Source: CAYLNL01 sp964385175
Lineage (GTDB): Bacteria; Bacteroidota; Bacteroidia; Flavobacteriales; Flavobacteriaceae
DNA length: 64,000 nucleotides
Assembly (NCBI GenBank): GCA_964385175.1
Contig: CAYLNL010000003.1
Span: forward strand, 124,001 to 188,000
Direction of reading: 5' to 3'
Position numbers and translations under genes: made by a program. The notes under the pieces were generated by a model. It searched no databases. It was given only the letters and a program-made list of their open reading frames with translations, and was not told where the DNA came from. Shown here in pieces: positions 52,262 through 62,072 of this stretch (its first letter is position 1; each line of letters begins with the position of its first letter).

Positions 52262-55200
52262 TTACAACTTGCTGATTTTCCCGGTAACAGAGATGCTTAC
52301 TTTTATAGGGTTGTGTGTAAGCCACCCATTCTTACCATAACTGAAACTGTTTATTTGCTGTTTCTCCTCTACGTTGTTAATGGAGGACGCATTATTTATT
52401 CTAAAGTAATAATCTCCAGATGTAAATTTCTGCACCCTGTATAAATGCTCTTTCAGCATCTCATAATCGGGATTTTCCCAGTTGATATCCTCTTCATCTA
52501 CTCCCATCAGGAACATATCATTGATATGCAGGGTGGTAACCATTTCTTTCCCGTCTTCAGGTAATTGATATACGGGTTGGTTTTGCCGTTTACGTTCTAC
52601 AACCGTCCAGAAGGTTACCACCTCTTCCTGCAGGTCGCCGGTATGGTCTTTGTAGATGAGTACGTGGTGGTTGTTGCGGGGGTTTACCCATTGGTTTACA
52701 TCGGTTTTCAGTTCTTCGGCGGCGCCTATGGCTTCCTTCATCCTCACTTTTAGAACGGGTACGGGGTCTCCGTTGCGGTTGGGCAGGAAAATCTGCAGCT
52801 GTTTGTGTCCGTTTTCGTCGGTAATAAAAAAGGTATTGGGTGGTATTTTATCTTTTTCAAAACCGCCTAAGACCTGTATTCTCTTCAGAATTAAATCCCG
52901 TATGGTTTTATCGGCTATTTTTTCCAGTTGTTTTTCGGTGGTGAGGCTGTCTATGGGCTTTCTCACGTGAAAAACAGCTTCCCCGTTTTTGGGTTTACCG
53001 TACACGGTTTCTTTGTGCAGTTGCCCCCGTGCAGCGATTCCTTTATTTATAAAAGTTTTGCCATTTTTTAGGGTTTTGTAGGTGCGGGCGGTTATGATGG
53101 CCCGCGCCCGTTTGTGCGAAACCAACAGGGCGTTTACCGCTTCTTCGGCTTGTTGCCTGAAATCTTCCCAGGGCATGGGGAAGTCTTTTAGCTCGCTGCG
53201 CCGGTACTGGTTCCATCGGGAGAGTTCCTGGAGGTGGCTGGTCTTGCCGCAGGCTACCACCAGGGCATCTATGGCATGGTGGCGGTGGTCTTCGCGGCTT
53301 TTTTGGTTTTCATCGCTGAGCAGGGTGTTGAGCCCCCATTTGTGGCGCAGCAGGGCGGTCATGCGCCCGGGGGAAACAGATACATTTTTACAAACCTGGC
53401 CCAGGTAGGTTCTGGCTTCTCTGCTGATGTAGCGGGTATCGTTTAGTTGCCGGCTGGAAAAATCATCGTTGAACGTTTGCTGCACAAACCGTTTGAATTT
53501 CTGGTAGGCGTTAGGGTAAGCAGGGGTATCGGAAAACAACTTTAAAGCCCGTTCTTTTACCTCAGACCACCTGGCTTCATCCTTTCCGTAGCATTCAAAA
53601 GGTGTTCGGTCGCCTTTTTTGCGGTTTTCGTCGGCATAACAGAGGGTTTTGTTGGCAAAACTGTCGTCTAACGAGCGGCTCCAGGGGTGAATGTGCTCTA
53701 TCTGCACTTCGCCGGTAAAAAGCACGTGAACCGGGACAGGCTCACCGGTATAGGGGCAGGTTTGCTTACATTCTTCCCAGAGTTTGTATTTCAGGATGTT
53801 TTCGTGGGTTATTCGCTGGTTGTGTTCCAGCAAACGGGCTTTTACGCGGTCGTTTTCGCGTTCCAGGCGTTTTTGTTCTCTTCGGATGTTATTTCGCTGC
53901 GATTTTGAAACTTTCAGGTCGCGCGCCATTTCTACTTTTATTTCATCCGGTTTTCCATATTCGTCAATCAGTTCGTTTACCAGTTTCCGCAGTTCAAAAA
54001 GCGCTGTGCTCACAATAGGGTTCCGGATGGCTTGTATTTGCCGGTCGGCTTCTTTACTGACGGGCAGTTTTTCCAAAAGGGTTTTGGCTTCTGTTTCGGC
54101 AGAATGATGGTAGAGTTTTTTAAGTTGTGCATCGGGCAGTCCACATTCTTTTTTGAGCAGGGATTTGACGGTATCTATAAACCCGCCGGAAATATTAGAC
54201 CTTACAATGTCGGGAATGTTGTCAAGAATAAACCGTTTCTTTTCCTCCTCCAGGGTTTCCCAACCCGCGCCAAAGGCGTTTTTAATGCCCCCCAGCACCA
54301 CGGCTACATCATACAGAAAACCCATTTGCAGGAAGGGCAGGATGTTGGTTATAGCTTTGCGGCTCAGGCTGGCGTAGCCGTCTTTCAGGTTAAAATGGGC
54401 GATGGCGGCGGCCTGTTCCTCGGTAAAATCCCAGTGTTCCAGGGCGTATTCTTTTACCTTGTCTTTGTTATCGAAAAAGTACAAAATGTGCCAGATGTCT
54501 TCCTGTTCTTTTTCGGAAAGGCTGAACCATTTTTCGCCAAAGAATTTTTTACTGCACAAATTGGGAATGGTATGGGCTTTGGCAATCTTGTCATCGTCTT
54601 TGTAATTGAATTTGTAGGCGCTGCCTTGTTTCCCGATGGCTTTGCGTAACTCTTTAAAAGCGGGTTTTTCCTTGCGGAGAAGGATACCAGCGAGCGCCGC
54701 TCTTTCTCGCTCATTTAGTCGGGTTCCGTTGCATTCCACCGTGTTTACCCATTGGTGCACACGGAACAACTCGGCGGGAAGGGCGCTTATGGGGCACCTG
54801 GTTTTGGCAGGCTCGAAGGTGCAGTTGCCTACCAGGTGTTTTTGAGAGCGCAGCGGTCGCTGGTGAAACAAAATACCATCTGCTTTGTAGCCGTCTTGTT
54901 TTCTGCCTCCCAGGAGTTCTTTTAATGCATCGGTCAGTTCGGGGTGGTGGTGTTTTTGCGCTTTCCATAAAGCTTCAAACTCGTCCACATACATTTGCCG
55001 CGTGGTATAGCGGTTCCGTATGCGCTCCAGCCCGCTTTGGAAAGGAAGGTTTTCTTTCGGGTAAATGTCAGAGAGGTAGGCGCCCAGGGTTTTATCGGCT
55101 ATTTTTTCGCGGGTTGCATCGATTCCTATTTTTCCTTCTTTGGCATTTCCCTTAAAAATAGCGCCGTCATCTTTTCCGGCTTTCCGGCTGTTGCTCAAAA

Positions 55201-55627
55201 AGCCTCTGCGTTGAATGAAATGGTATAAAATTCTCCCCATTTCTTCCAGCGAAACTGGTTCTGAAAGGGCTTTGTGCCGTAGCGGGTAGGGATTTAGGCT
55301 AAACCAGTCTTTTAATTTTTCTGAAGGAAATTTTTTGGTTTTCTTCCAGTTTTCTATATCCGTTTCAGTAAGAGGGCACATTTGGTATTGTGCAAGCGCC
55401 CTGATTAACAGTTGTTTCCTGAGTTTTTTCCTGAAGAATTGTCGCCTTACCCCCCTGGCGCCGGTTCTACCGGCATTTTTGGAAATTTCGTTTTCGCCTT
55501 CTCCCAAATTATCAACCCCGGCAGGAAAAATACGGCTGCCCATTCTGAGAATTTTCTGGTTTTTCTCATCTGTTAAAGCCCACCCAATGCTATTGGTTCC
55601 TAAATCTAACCCAAGTATTTTGCCCAT
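52262..55627 (-). CDS. cas9: CRISPR-associated endonuclease Cas9, type II-C
   Basis: 1121 residues, usual for II-C. RuvC-I GKILGLDLGTNSIGWALTD (Asp8). Arg-rich bridge helix GARGVRRQFFRKKLRKQLL (~55-75). RuvC-II EIKVEMARDL (~560). HNH with EHIHPWSRSLDDSFANKTL (~645-665) and NRKKGDRTPFE. RuvC-III EDHRHHAIDALVVACG (~782). The C-terminal ~300 residues would hold the PAM-interacting domain and look complete. All catalytic residues are present, so interference should work. It is transcribed away from the tracrRNA and towards the array, opposite in direction to cas1-cas2, unlike the usual collinear cas9-cas1-cas2 order. Confidence 0.97.
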   Translation of the reverse strand: MGKILGLDLGTNSIGWALTDEKNQKILRMGSRIFPAGVDNLGEGENEISKNAGRTGARGVRRQFFRKKLRKQLLIRALAQYQMCPLTETDIENWKKTKKFPSEKLKDWFSLNPYPLRHKALSEPVSLEEMGRILYHFIQRRGFLSNSRKAGKDDGAIFKGNAKEGKIGIDATREKIADKTLGAYLSDIYPKENLPFQSGLERIRNRYTTRQMYVDEFEALWKAQKHHHPELTDALKELLGGRKQDGYKADGILFHQRPLRSQKHLVGNCTFEPAKTRCPISALPAELFRVHQWVNTVECNGTRLNERERAALAGILLRKEKPAFKELRKAIGKQGSAYKFNYKDDDKIAKAHTIPNLCSKKFFGEKWFSLSEKEQEDIWHILYFFDNKDKVKEYALEHWDFTEEQAAAIAHFNLKDGYASLSRKAITNILPFLQMGFLYDVAVVLGGIKNAFGAGWETLEEEKKRFILDNIPDIVRSNISGGFIDTVKSLLKKECGLPDAQLKKLYHHSAETEAKTLLEKLPVSKEADRQIQAIRNPIVSTALFELRKLVNELIDEYGKPDEIKVEMARDLKVSKSQRNNIRREQKRLERENDRVKARLLEHNQRITHENILKYKLWEECKQTCPYTGEPVPVHVLFTGEVQIEHIHPWSRSLDDSFANKTLCYADENRKKGDRTPFECYGKDEARWSEVKERALKLFSDTPAYPNAYQKFKRFVQQTFNDDFSSRQLNDTRYISREARTYLGQVCKNVSVSPGRMTALLRHKWGLNTLLSDENQKSREDHRHHAIDALVVACGKTSHLQELSRWNQYRRSELKDFPMPWEDFRQQAEEAVNALLVSHKRARAIITARTYKTLKNGKTFINKGIAARGQLHKETVYGKPKNGEAVFHVRKPIDSLTTEKQLEKIADKTIRDLILKRIQVLGGFEKDKIPPNTFFITDENGHKQLQIFLPNRNGDPVPVLKVRMKEAIGAAEELKTDVNQWVNPRNNHHVLIYKDHTGDLQEEVVTFWTVVERKRQNQPVYQLPEDGKEMVTTLHINDMFLMGVDEEDINWENPDYEMLKEHLYRVQKFTSGDYYFRINNASSINNVEEKQQINSFSYGKNGWLTHNPIKVSISVTGKISKL

Positions 55628-55662
55628 GATGTACCGTTTTAAATTTCCCGACTAAAATAGTA

Positions 55663-55694
55663 TTTTGCTTGTAAAAATAAAAGTAGTATTTTTG
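55663..55694 (+). promoter_or_regulatory. tracrRNA promoter
   Basis: -33 TTTTG (55663-55667), 19-nt spacer, -7 TATTTTTG (55687-55694). It points away from cas9, with the predicted start about 55697-55700. Confidence 0.7.
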
Positions 55695-55696
55695 GT

Positions 55697-55788
55697 GCGA
55701 AAGAATTTTTCTAATCTTTAATTCTTATCACAATAAGGCTATATGCCGTAGGTGAAAACCTTAAGCCCCGCTTCGGTGGGGCTTTTTG
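55697..55788 (+). ncRNA. tracrRNA
   Basis: About 90 nt. The anti-repeat is TTTCTAATCTTTAAT (15 nt identical to the array plus strand, so complementary to crRNA), then a TCTTAT-type bulge and CACAA that pairs with the GTTGTG end of the crRNA repeat. Next come ATAAGGCTATATGCCGTAG (short hairpin), AGGTGAAAACCT (hairpin), and the terminator AGCCCCGC-TTCG-GTGGGGCT with a T-run at 55783-55787. This matches the layout of II-C tracrRNAs. Confidence 0.9.
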
Positions 55789-55802
55789 TTGGGGTTTAAA
55801 AA

Positions 55803-55832
55803 CCAACAGCCTTCCTAAAGGAAGGCTGTTGG
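55803..55832. terminator. 13-bp perfect hairpin between tracrRNA and the metalloprotease gene
   Basis: CCAACAGCCTTCC and GGAAGGCTGTTGG with a TAAA loop. It lies 22 bp downstream (minus strand) of the metalloprotease stop and probably ends that operon; on the minus strand TTTTTAAA follows. Confidence 0.8.
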
Positions 55833-55854
55833 GGGGTTGGTTAGCAAGGTATCC

Positions 55855-57315
55855 CTAATCTGGTGTGGACTGGTTGATGCCCAAGGCTATGGCAATGTTG
55901 GTTAAATCGCCCCACTGGGGAGTAGCGGTAATGGGCACTGTTGAACGTACATGGGCGCGCTCGCCGTCCCAGTATAAATCAACCCATCCCTGGGGAAGCA
56001 TGTTTTCAAAGATTTCTTTGAACTGGTCTTTGGTAGTAGCCCGGTACCCGGTAAAATAATCGGCATACGCTAAGGGGAGCAGGTGCTTGTTGGGGCCTGC
56101 TATACTCTGGTTAGAGACGCTGGCGAGGGTTTGCCCGGGCGGTAAGCCCACCGTACACATATTGTTAAACAAGGTGGCTATACCACTGGCGGAAACTCTA
56201 TACAGTTGGTTATTAGACATTTCCAGCGCCTGCATGAACTTGTTGAGGGAAATGTGCCGGGTATATTCTGAGAAGATGAGCGCCAGGATAAATTCGTTGT
56301 GAATAATAAATTTAGGGCGGAGGTCTCGTATCCTGAAAGCGGCATAGGTACCTGCCGTATTTCTGGTCCGCTCCCTAACGCCTGATGCAATAATCTGGTT
56401 ATACAGCCAGGCATCGGGGCTGGGAGAGGTAGCCGTTATACAACGGTGTATGCTTCCGGGTCCGGTATTTACGGGATTGGGGTTGAGTTCTACCCATAAA
56501 TCGCCATTGGTACTAAACCAGTTGAACCGTTGCTGTGCCACATTTCCTTCGTACAACAGCGTAATGGTATTGGCAATGCCTTCTTTATAGGTCATAGCTA
56601 AGTTGGGAACGGCTTCTACTGTGAAGTGGGTACCATCAAGACCATAGCGATAGTTAGCTCCATTTACCCAAAAGAGGTGTAGCCGGGAATCTGAAAAATC
56701 CTGGGTGTGCACCAACTCATGGATAAAGGTGCCTTTGGTCCAGGAGAGTTGATTGGCATTGAGGTGATGGGCTCCCAGGTGCATATAGCCTGCCCAGCTC
56801 CCATCTAATCTGGCCGGTACAGCATTACCCATACAACGGGCAATATCAGCATCCCAGTCATCTGCGGTAGATTGATTATTGGCGCAGGGCCATGCTTTTG
56901 GGCTGGCAGCGCTGGGATTGTCTAAACACATTCCCCAATTGGTTCGGGCGGTGCTGTTTAATCCGCCTGTATCATCATAGAAGTAAACTCTAACAGGCTT
57001 GTTGATGACTCGTATAATGCGGGCTGCCAAAAATTGCAGCTGCCCGTCTCCTCCATTGGCACTTTCCCGTAACAGGGCTCGCACTAAGGCTTGCGCCCTT
57101 CCCATATTGCTGTTGGTCCAGAAAGGGCCTGCCTCGGTGCCGCTAAAAATCTGGGCATTATCTAACAGTACCGACGTAGTAGTACTGGGGTTGGCAATAT
57201 AGTAGAATCGTAGCTTATCTCTAAGGGTAGTTCTGTCCGCCTGCGCATAACTGGCGCCCGTGTATATGCCTATGAAGGCCAGTAACAGGATTTTAAAGAC
57301 ATGTTTATTTTTCAT
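55855..57315 (-). CDS. Secreted HExxH metalloprotease-like protein
   Basis: 486 residues. The signal peptide FKILLLAFIGIYTGASYAQA is followed by a ~460-residue mature part of no recognised family. GTFIHELVHTQDFSD (~residue 195) is a zinc HExxH motif; EGIANTITLL further on could provide a third ligand Glu. Paired Cys (GMCLDNPS, WPCANN, ARCMGN) may form disulfides, fitting an extracytoplasmic location. It is the last gene of a six-gene operon of secreted proteins, 28 bp after the preceding gene. It could process its operon partners or an external target. Confidence 0.75.
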   Translation of the reverse strand: MKNKHVFKILLLAFIGIYTGASYAQADRTTLRDKLRFYYIANPSTTTSVLLDNAQIFSGTEAGPFWTNSNMGRAQALVRALLRESANGGDGQLQFLAARIIRVINKPVRVYFYDDTGGLNSTARTNWGMCLDNPSAASPKAWPCANNQSTADDWDADIARCMGNAVPARLDGSWAGYMHLGAHHLNANQLSWTKGTFIHELVHTQDFSDSRLHLFWVNGANYRYGLDGTHFTVEAVPNLAMTYKEGIANTITLLYEGNVAQQRFNWFSTNGDLWVELNPNPVNTGPGSIHRCITATSPSPDAWLYNQIIASGVRERTRNTAGTYAAFRIRDLRPKFIIHNEFILALIFSEYTRHISLNKFMQALEMSNNQLYRVSASGIATLFNNMCTVGLPPGQTLASVSNQSIAGPNKHLLPLAYADYFTGYRATTKDQFKEIFENMLPQGWVDLYWDGERAHVRSTVPITATPQWGDLTNIAIALGINQSTPD

Positions 57316-57343
57316 GGGTTTGAATTTTTATAGGTTTATGATA

Positions 57344-59362
57344 CTATTCAGGTACTTCATCTACAAACAGTACCGTACTGTTGGTTTTTTGTTTTCCGGA
57401 TGTTTTTTTCTTATTGCCTTTCAGCGTCCAGCTTACCTCATATTCATAGTCATCTACATTTTGCGGCATAATGATGTCAACCGTTTTAGAAAGTTCGTTT
57501 TGTTTTAAGGTAACGCTCTTGGTTTGTGGCTTGTTTCCAATAGAGTAGAACAATTTCACATCAATGGCGCGTACCTGGGCGGTAGCAATGGCATCGGGGT
57601 CGGCTTCCAAGCTAATGGTTTTGCGAAGCAGCGGCGGCGCCAGGGCAATAGCCCCCGCATCGTTTGGAACCCAGGTATTCTCTACAGTATGCCCGCCAAA
57701 GAAACTCCAGGTGGTTTTATATTCGTAATTTAACCACTTGCTGCGGTCGTTATCGCCCTTCCAGCCGTAGAGGAGTTTAAAGTTATTTCCTTCTTTGTTG
57801 AAGTTGTTACGGTCTATACGCACCTCATCGTTGGTAATTTCCCCGCTTTGGTGCTTTTTCTTCATGGTGAGGGTTACAAAGTTGATGTAGTTGCCAAAAT
57901 CCGTAGCATTAGCGCCGTCCACAAAGGCTACCAGTTCACGTTGTTTAAACAAGGCATCGTCTAAATTTACCTGGCGGAAACAGGCATCGCACTTAATATC
58001 TCCAAAATTCTTGTCGAATCGGAGCGTAACATTGTCGGTAGTGTATTTATTGAGGTCTATTTTGAAGATACCGCGCTGGCGCACCCGTTTCATCTCGTAG
58101 GATACGGCTATGGCAAAAGAAGGCACGGTTTGTTCCTGTTGCTGGTTAGGCGTAGGTCTATCTTCGGGAGTAGCCGTTCGGGCAGCGGTAGAGGTAGTTG
58201 GGGGAGTGCTTACAGCCCGCCGGGTGTCAGGACGTTCACTTGCACCACCTTCGGGAGGAGTTCCGCCGCTTGCAGGAGGGGTTCCGCCACTGGCGGGAGG
58301 CGTTCCGGTAGGTTGAGCTCCCCCGGTTCGGGCGCGTTCTGCGGCTACCCGGTCCCGTTCTGCCTGGTTTTCCCTGCGAATCCGTTCATTCTCAGTACGA
58401 GCTTCGGTTCGGGCAGTGCCAAGCATGGTGGTAGCGCGGTCTAACATGCTGGGTTGACTTCCCCCCGCTCCGGTTAATCCGGCTAAACTGCCCAGGCTGG
58501 GCGTTCCGGTACCACCGGCAGGTTGAAACATCATGTCTAAAATTTTGTTGTAGGCGGTTTCCATGATTTTTTCCAGGTTTTCATCGCTGCCCACCTGGGT
58601 TACTTTGATAGCACCTTTCTTCACCATGTCGTCAAAAGCCATTTTAATTTCCGCTGCCAGCACAGGAGCGGCAATACCCGCCTGGAAGTTCTGGTGTTCG
58701 TAGAGTTGGTCAAAATCGGCTTCAATGAGCGCCCGTTTGGGGGAGCGATAGCCGGTGAGCGTCATTTCAAAAGAAACACTCATATCGGGCGTGGGAGTTT
58801 TAAAGGATTCCCAGAGAATTTTGGCGCCTTGCTTGGTGAGCTGGATAGAAACGGCTGCGCGTTGCCCGTCGAGCATAGGTGCTTTACCAATCCCCAGTAC
58901 CTGTTTAGAGAGTTCGCCATCGGCTTTTACAAAAGAAGAAATAAGGGCTATGGTGCCTTCTTTGTATAGAACGGGTCCTTTGATGATTCCTTCGGGCGCA
59001 ATATTTTGTAATTCCCGTTGCGCATCCTTAATCTGGTCTTTGGTAACGCCCAGTTCAATAACGGCATGGACAATTCCACCGCCTTCACCTTCGCGGTTTT
59101 CTGCGGCATCGGGTCCTGAGCGCACATTTTCTACGAAGCGCAAAAATGAAAAACTGGGAGTACCGTTTTCATCTTTGGCTATAGAGGGTTTGTCAATAAT
59201 GTAGTACCACGCTTTGGGGTTGTCTAACTCCTGGAAAAGCGTTAACTCGCCCGCTCTCGCTATTTTGTCTAAGTTTATTTGCTGGGCAAAGGAGGAGAGC
59301 GTAGCTCCTATGGCTAATACTATGATAAGCCAGGGTTTCCTGATTTTTAACATTGTTTTCAT
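57344..59362 (-). CDS. Secreted family paralogue A (672 aa, function unknown)
   Basis: Signal peptide WLIIVLAIGATLSSFAQQ. The N-terminal ~230 residues contain FSFLRFVENVRSGPDAAENR, then a segment with VSIQLTKQGAKILWESFKTP and MSVSFEMTLTGYRSPKRALI, a pattern shared with the gene at 62760. The middle (~325-420) is a charged helix followed by a Pro/Gly/Thr-rich linker with TPPASGG repeats. The C-terminal half has KQRELVAFVDG, NFVTLTMKKKHQSGE, and ends STVLFVDEVPE, close to the LIFVDELPE end of the 62760 gene. Its ATG overlaps the stop of paralogue B (TAATG). Probably periplasmic or cell-surface; no known domain recognised. Confidence 0.75.
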   Translation of the reverse strand: MKTMLKIRKPWLIIVLAIGATLSSFAQQINLDKIARAGELTLFQELDNPKAWYYIIDKPSIAKDENGTPSFSFLRFVENVRSGPDAAENREGEGGGIVHAVIELGVTKDQIKDAQRELQNIAPEGIIKGPVLYKEGTIALISSFVKADGELSKQVLGIGKAPMLDGQRAAVSIQLTKQGAKILWESFKTPTPDMSVSFEMTLTGYRSPKRALIEADFDQLYEHQNFQAGIAAPVLAAEIKMAFDDMVKKGAIKVTQVGSDENLEKIMETAYNKILDMMFQPAGGTGTPSLGSLAGLTGAGGSQPSMLDRATTMLGTARTEARTENERIRRENQAERDRVAAERARTGGAQPTGTPPASGGTPPASGGTPPEGGASERPDTRRAVSTPPTTSTAARTATPEDRPTPNQQQEQTVPSFAIAVSYEMKRVRQRGIFKIDLNKYTTDNVTLRFDKNFGDIKCDACFRQVNLDDALFKQRELVAFVDGANATDFGNYINFVTLTMKKKHQSGEITNDEVRIDRNNFNKEGNNFKLLYGWKGDNDRSKWLNYEYKTTWSFFGGHTVENTWVPNDAGAIALAPPLLRKTISLEADPDAIATAQVRAIDVKLFYSIGNKPQTKSVTLKQNELSKTVDIIMPQNVDDYEYEVSWTLKGNKKKTSGKQKTNSTVLFVDEVPE

Positions 59363-61305
59363 TAGTTATTATTTCCGGTTAGTAAGTCTTTAAATTTGTC
59401 TAAGATTTTGTCTTTAGCAGTTGCCAGTATTTCTTTTCCAGCCTCTTTGGCTTCTTTAAACACTTCAGAGGTTATGTCGCCAAACTGGTCGGGAATATTG
59501 GCATAGATATAATCGTCATTGATTTTGGTCTCCCAGGGCAATGCCAGTTTTCCTTCTGTTTTATGGGTAAATATCAACCGGTAGGCGTAGCCTTTGGTAT
59601 TTCGGTCGGTAAAGATGGTTTGCGTCATAAGCGGCTCTCCTTTAGAAATCGTTAACGGAATGTTGGTTTCTATCTCTTCTCCGAACTTGTAATACCGGAT
59701 GGCTGCGGTTACGCGGGTAATGCCTTTTTCCTTTAGCTCATCTATGTCGCCTTCAAATTCTATAGTATGAGGCTTTATGGGTGTCGCTAAGGTAACACCT
59801 TCCCAATCTCCTTTTACCCATTCGGGGTTGGGAGGGAATATTTTGCCGCCTTTTAAACTCCACTGCATTTTGTATTCATACACATCGGGGTCTTTGTCTT
59901 CGCCACGCGCGTATGTGAGGGAGGCTCTAATTCCTTTATCCTTCAAAAAGTTGCGGTCAATGGTTACCTGGTCCTGGAAGCTGTTGCCAGAGCTTCGCTT
60001 TTTACGCACGTTCACGGTAACATAGTTTACTTCTTTGCCAAACATTTCTTCGGCCTCTAAATCTAAAATCAGGTTAATGTCCCGGTGTTGAAAGAAGGGG
60101 TCGTTGAGGTTTACAGACGATACACACTTGGGGTTATCCTTAACACCATCGTACCAGGCAGCCATATTTCCGGTCATCGGGAAGGGTTTGGTAACGGCGG
60201 TACGATATTTTAGGTTATACACCTCGGTAACTCGCTGAAACCGTTGCTCTGCTTTGAATTTGTTATACGTATAGCTTCTGCCATATTTAATGTTGGGCAT
60301 GGCTTCTTTTTCTTTCTCAGTAGCCGGTGCAGGAGGTGCATTGCTTTCGTTATTAGAAACTGCTTCGGTGAATACATTCATAAAGCCTTCTACAATTTTA
60401 TCGGCTACCTGGTCGTTGGTTGTATTTTTGGTGATTTGAACATCTACAGCTTTCGTTTCTAACATTTGGCTATAAATGCTCTGGGCTTCTGCATACGTGT
60501 ATGTGTCATCATCTTCACCCTTAGAGCCTCCATCGGTATGGGTGTATTTGGCGCTAATGGATTCGAATGTTTTTTGCACTTTTTGCCAGTCTATGATAAT
60601 TTTTCCATCTACAGCAGGAAATAGCACATCATATTTATACGCCAATTCAATAGAAATATCGGTGATGGAACGGTTACGCTCAAAGGTGGCAGCGAGGAGC
60701 TGGGCAGCCGTTTTGTCTAACTTGGCGGCTACTGCTATTTTAGAACCCGGCAGAGGCGAGGCATTACCGGAGGCTATCACTTTAGACATCCCGGCATCGG
60801 TGAGTACAGAGGAGATGATTCGGAAGGAATTGCCATCTTCTACTTTTACATCGGCGGCGCCTACCAATACGGGGTTAGTTACCTTTTTGTAGGGACTGTC
60901 TGAGTTTTGTTTCAGTTGCTCTACTTTCTGGCGGAGTTTCACCTGGGCTTGTTTTTCCTGTTCCGGCGTAAGTCCCCACTCCATGAGGAAGTGCATTAAG
61001 GCTCCTTGTGGCCCGGCAGCGTCTTCGGTGGTGTATTTTAGGAACAAGAATTCCTTGGTGCCATCTGGTCGCGATGAAAGCCGCAAATTAGTGGGCAGGT
61101 ACATGTATTCACTGGTAAAGTCATTGCCTAAGCTTTTGGCTTTTCCATACATAATTACCTGGGTGCCATCATCTAAAATTACGTCTATTCTGTTTTCAGA
61201 GTCTAAGATTTGCGCCGTCATTCCCGTTATTAGGAAAAGACATGCATACAGGACGCCCATGCGCTTCCTGTGGGAGTGTTTGAGTTGCTGGTTCGGATTA
61301 TTCAT
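59362..61305 (-). CDS. Secreted family paralogue B (647 aa, function unknown)
   Basis: Signal peptide GVLYACLFLITGMTAQI preceded by a basic stretch (HSHRKR); the real start could be the Met of RMGVLY. It follows the family layout: YLPTNLRLSSRPDGTKEFLF near the start, ALMHFLMEWGLTPEQEKQAQ (shared in form with LLVTWGLTGQQLQ of the 62069 gene), ITDISIELAYKYDVLFPAVD, then DPFFQHRDINLILDLEAEEM and VTVNVRKKRSSGNSFQDQVT, and a C-terminal beta-rich part. Unlike paralogue A it lacks the Pro-rich linker. Function unknown. Confidence 0.75.
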   Translation of the reverse strand: MNNPNQQLKHSHRKRMGVLYACLFLITGMTAQILDSENRIDVILDDGTQVIMYGKAKSLGNDFTSEYMYLPTNLRLSSRPDGTKEFLFLKYTTEDAAGPQGALMHFLMEWGLTPEQEKQAQVKLRQKVEQLKQNSDSPYKKVTNPVLVGAADVKVEDGNSFRIISSVLTDAGMSKVIASGNASPLPGSKIAVAAKLDKTAAQLLAATFERNRSITDISIELAYKYDVLFPAVDGKIIIDWQKVQKTFESISAKYTHTDGGSKGEDDDTYTYAEAQSIYSQMLETKAVDVQITKNTTNDQVADKIVEGFMNVFTEAVSNNESNAPPAPATEKEKEAMPNIKYGRSYTYNKFKAEQRFQRVTEVYNLKYRTAVTKPFPMTGNMAAWYDGVKDNPKCVSSVNLNDPFFQHRDINLILDLEAEEMFGKEVNYVTVNVRKKRSSGNSFQDQVTIDRNFLKDKGIRASLTYARGEDKDPDVYEYKMQWSLKGGKIFPPNPEWVKGDWEGVTLATPIKPHTIEFEGDIDELKEKGITRVTAAIRYYKFGEEIETNIPLTISKGEPLMTQTIFTDRNTKGYAYRLIFTHKTEGKLALPWETKINDDYIYANIPDQFGDITSEVFKEAKEAGKEILATAKDKILDKFKDLLTGNNN

Positions 61306-61322
61306 GATTTCTGGGGTTTTAA

Positions 61323-62072
61323 TTAATGAGATTGTGTTATGGGGTTTATAGATTCTTTTCTTCTTTTTACAAACAGGCGTTCCGTGGTGAAGGAGCCTTT
61401 GGCTTTTTCGGCTGCGTTTTTTATAATGATTATATTGGGTAGCGCCGCTATTTGTTGGTAGAGTTTATTAGGTGTGGTAGAGAATTTGAAAAATATATAT
61501 TCTTTAGCTTTTAAGCTGCAACCGCATACTTTTTCTATGGCTATTTCCACAAAGTCGGCACAGTTAAAGTCTCGTGGGTGAAAGGGTTTGTTGGCATCTA
61601 TCTGGGTTTGCATAAATTTATACATCTGGTAGTCTTTTTTAGGAGAGGTAGGGATGCGAATGAGCCCATCTACCGGGAAGCCTTCTTCGTGGGGAATACC
61701 TTTTTCGAGGAGGCTGTTTACGGTTATATCATCTTCCCACGAGGCAGCGGGCAGCTTGAAATACTTGGGTTCCTGCGCTTTGTTGACCGTGATAGCATCA
61801 AAATTGTCTTTAGCGGGCCACAGGTCGTAGTAGGTTAGGGTTCCATTTCTAAGGGTATCGTAAACCGAAATGAGTTGGTTTTTCTCGTTGTACACATCTC
61901 TTACCCGTATTTTGTAATTGTCTATGGCAACACCGGCATGGCCGCTTTTACCGTCTATAGTAGCATAGAAGATAAAATATACATCGCTGGTTTTCGCAAA
62001 GCTGTGGGTAAGTCTGGCACCCGCTAACAGGGCGAAAAGGGCAAACATACTATGTATCTTCATACATTTCAT
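61323..62072 (-). CDS. Secreted LRAT/NlpC-like permuted cysteine hydrolase
   Basis: About 249 residues from the ATG at 62072, whose ATGA overlaps the stop of the preceding gene; the ATG at 62063 (MKIHSMFALFALLAG) would give a cleaner signal peptide. The mature part starts with DGKSGHAGVAIDNYKIRV (His) and later has RDFNCADFVEIAIEKVCG (Cys). This His-then-Cys order is that of the circularly permuted papain-like fold (LRAT/YiiX/NlpC-related). It may hydrolyse amide or ester bonds in peptidoglycan, lipids or proteins. Lys/Arg-rich C-terminus. Confidence 0.65.
   Translation of the reverse strand: MKCMKIHSMFALFALLAGARLTHSFAKTSDVYFIFYATIDGKSGHAGVAIDNYKIRVRDVYNEKNQLISVYDTLRNGTLTYYDLWPAKDNFDAITVNKAQEPKYFKLPAASWEDDITVNSLLEKGIPHEEGFPVDGLIRIPTSPKKDYQMYKFMQTQIDANKPFHPRDFNCADFVEIAIEKVCGCSLKAKEYIFFKFSTTPNKLYQQIAALPNIIIIKNAAEKAKGSFTTERLFVKRRKESINPITQSH

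Noticed and set aside
52152..52340. 62-codon open frame downstream of cas9
   Set aside because: It overlaps the cas9 3' end and a strong hairpin/terminator; no protein features. A small RNA is the better reading.
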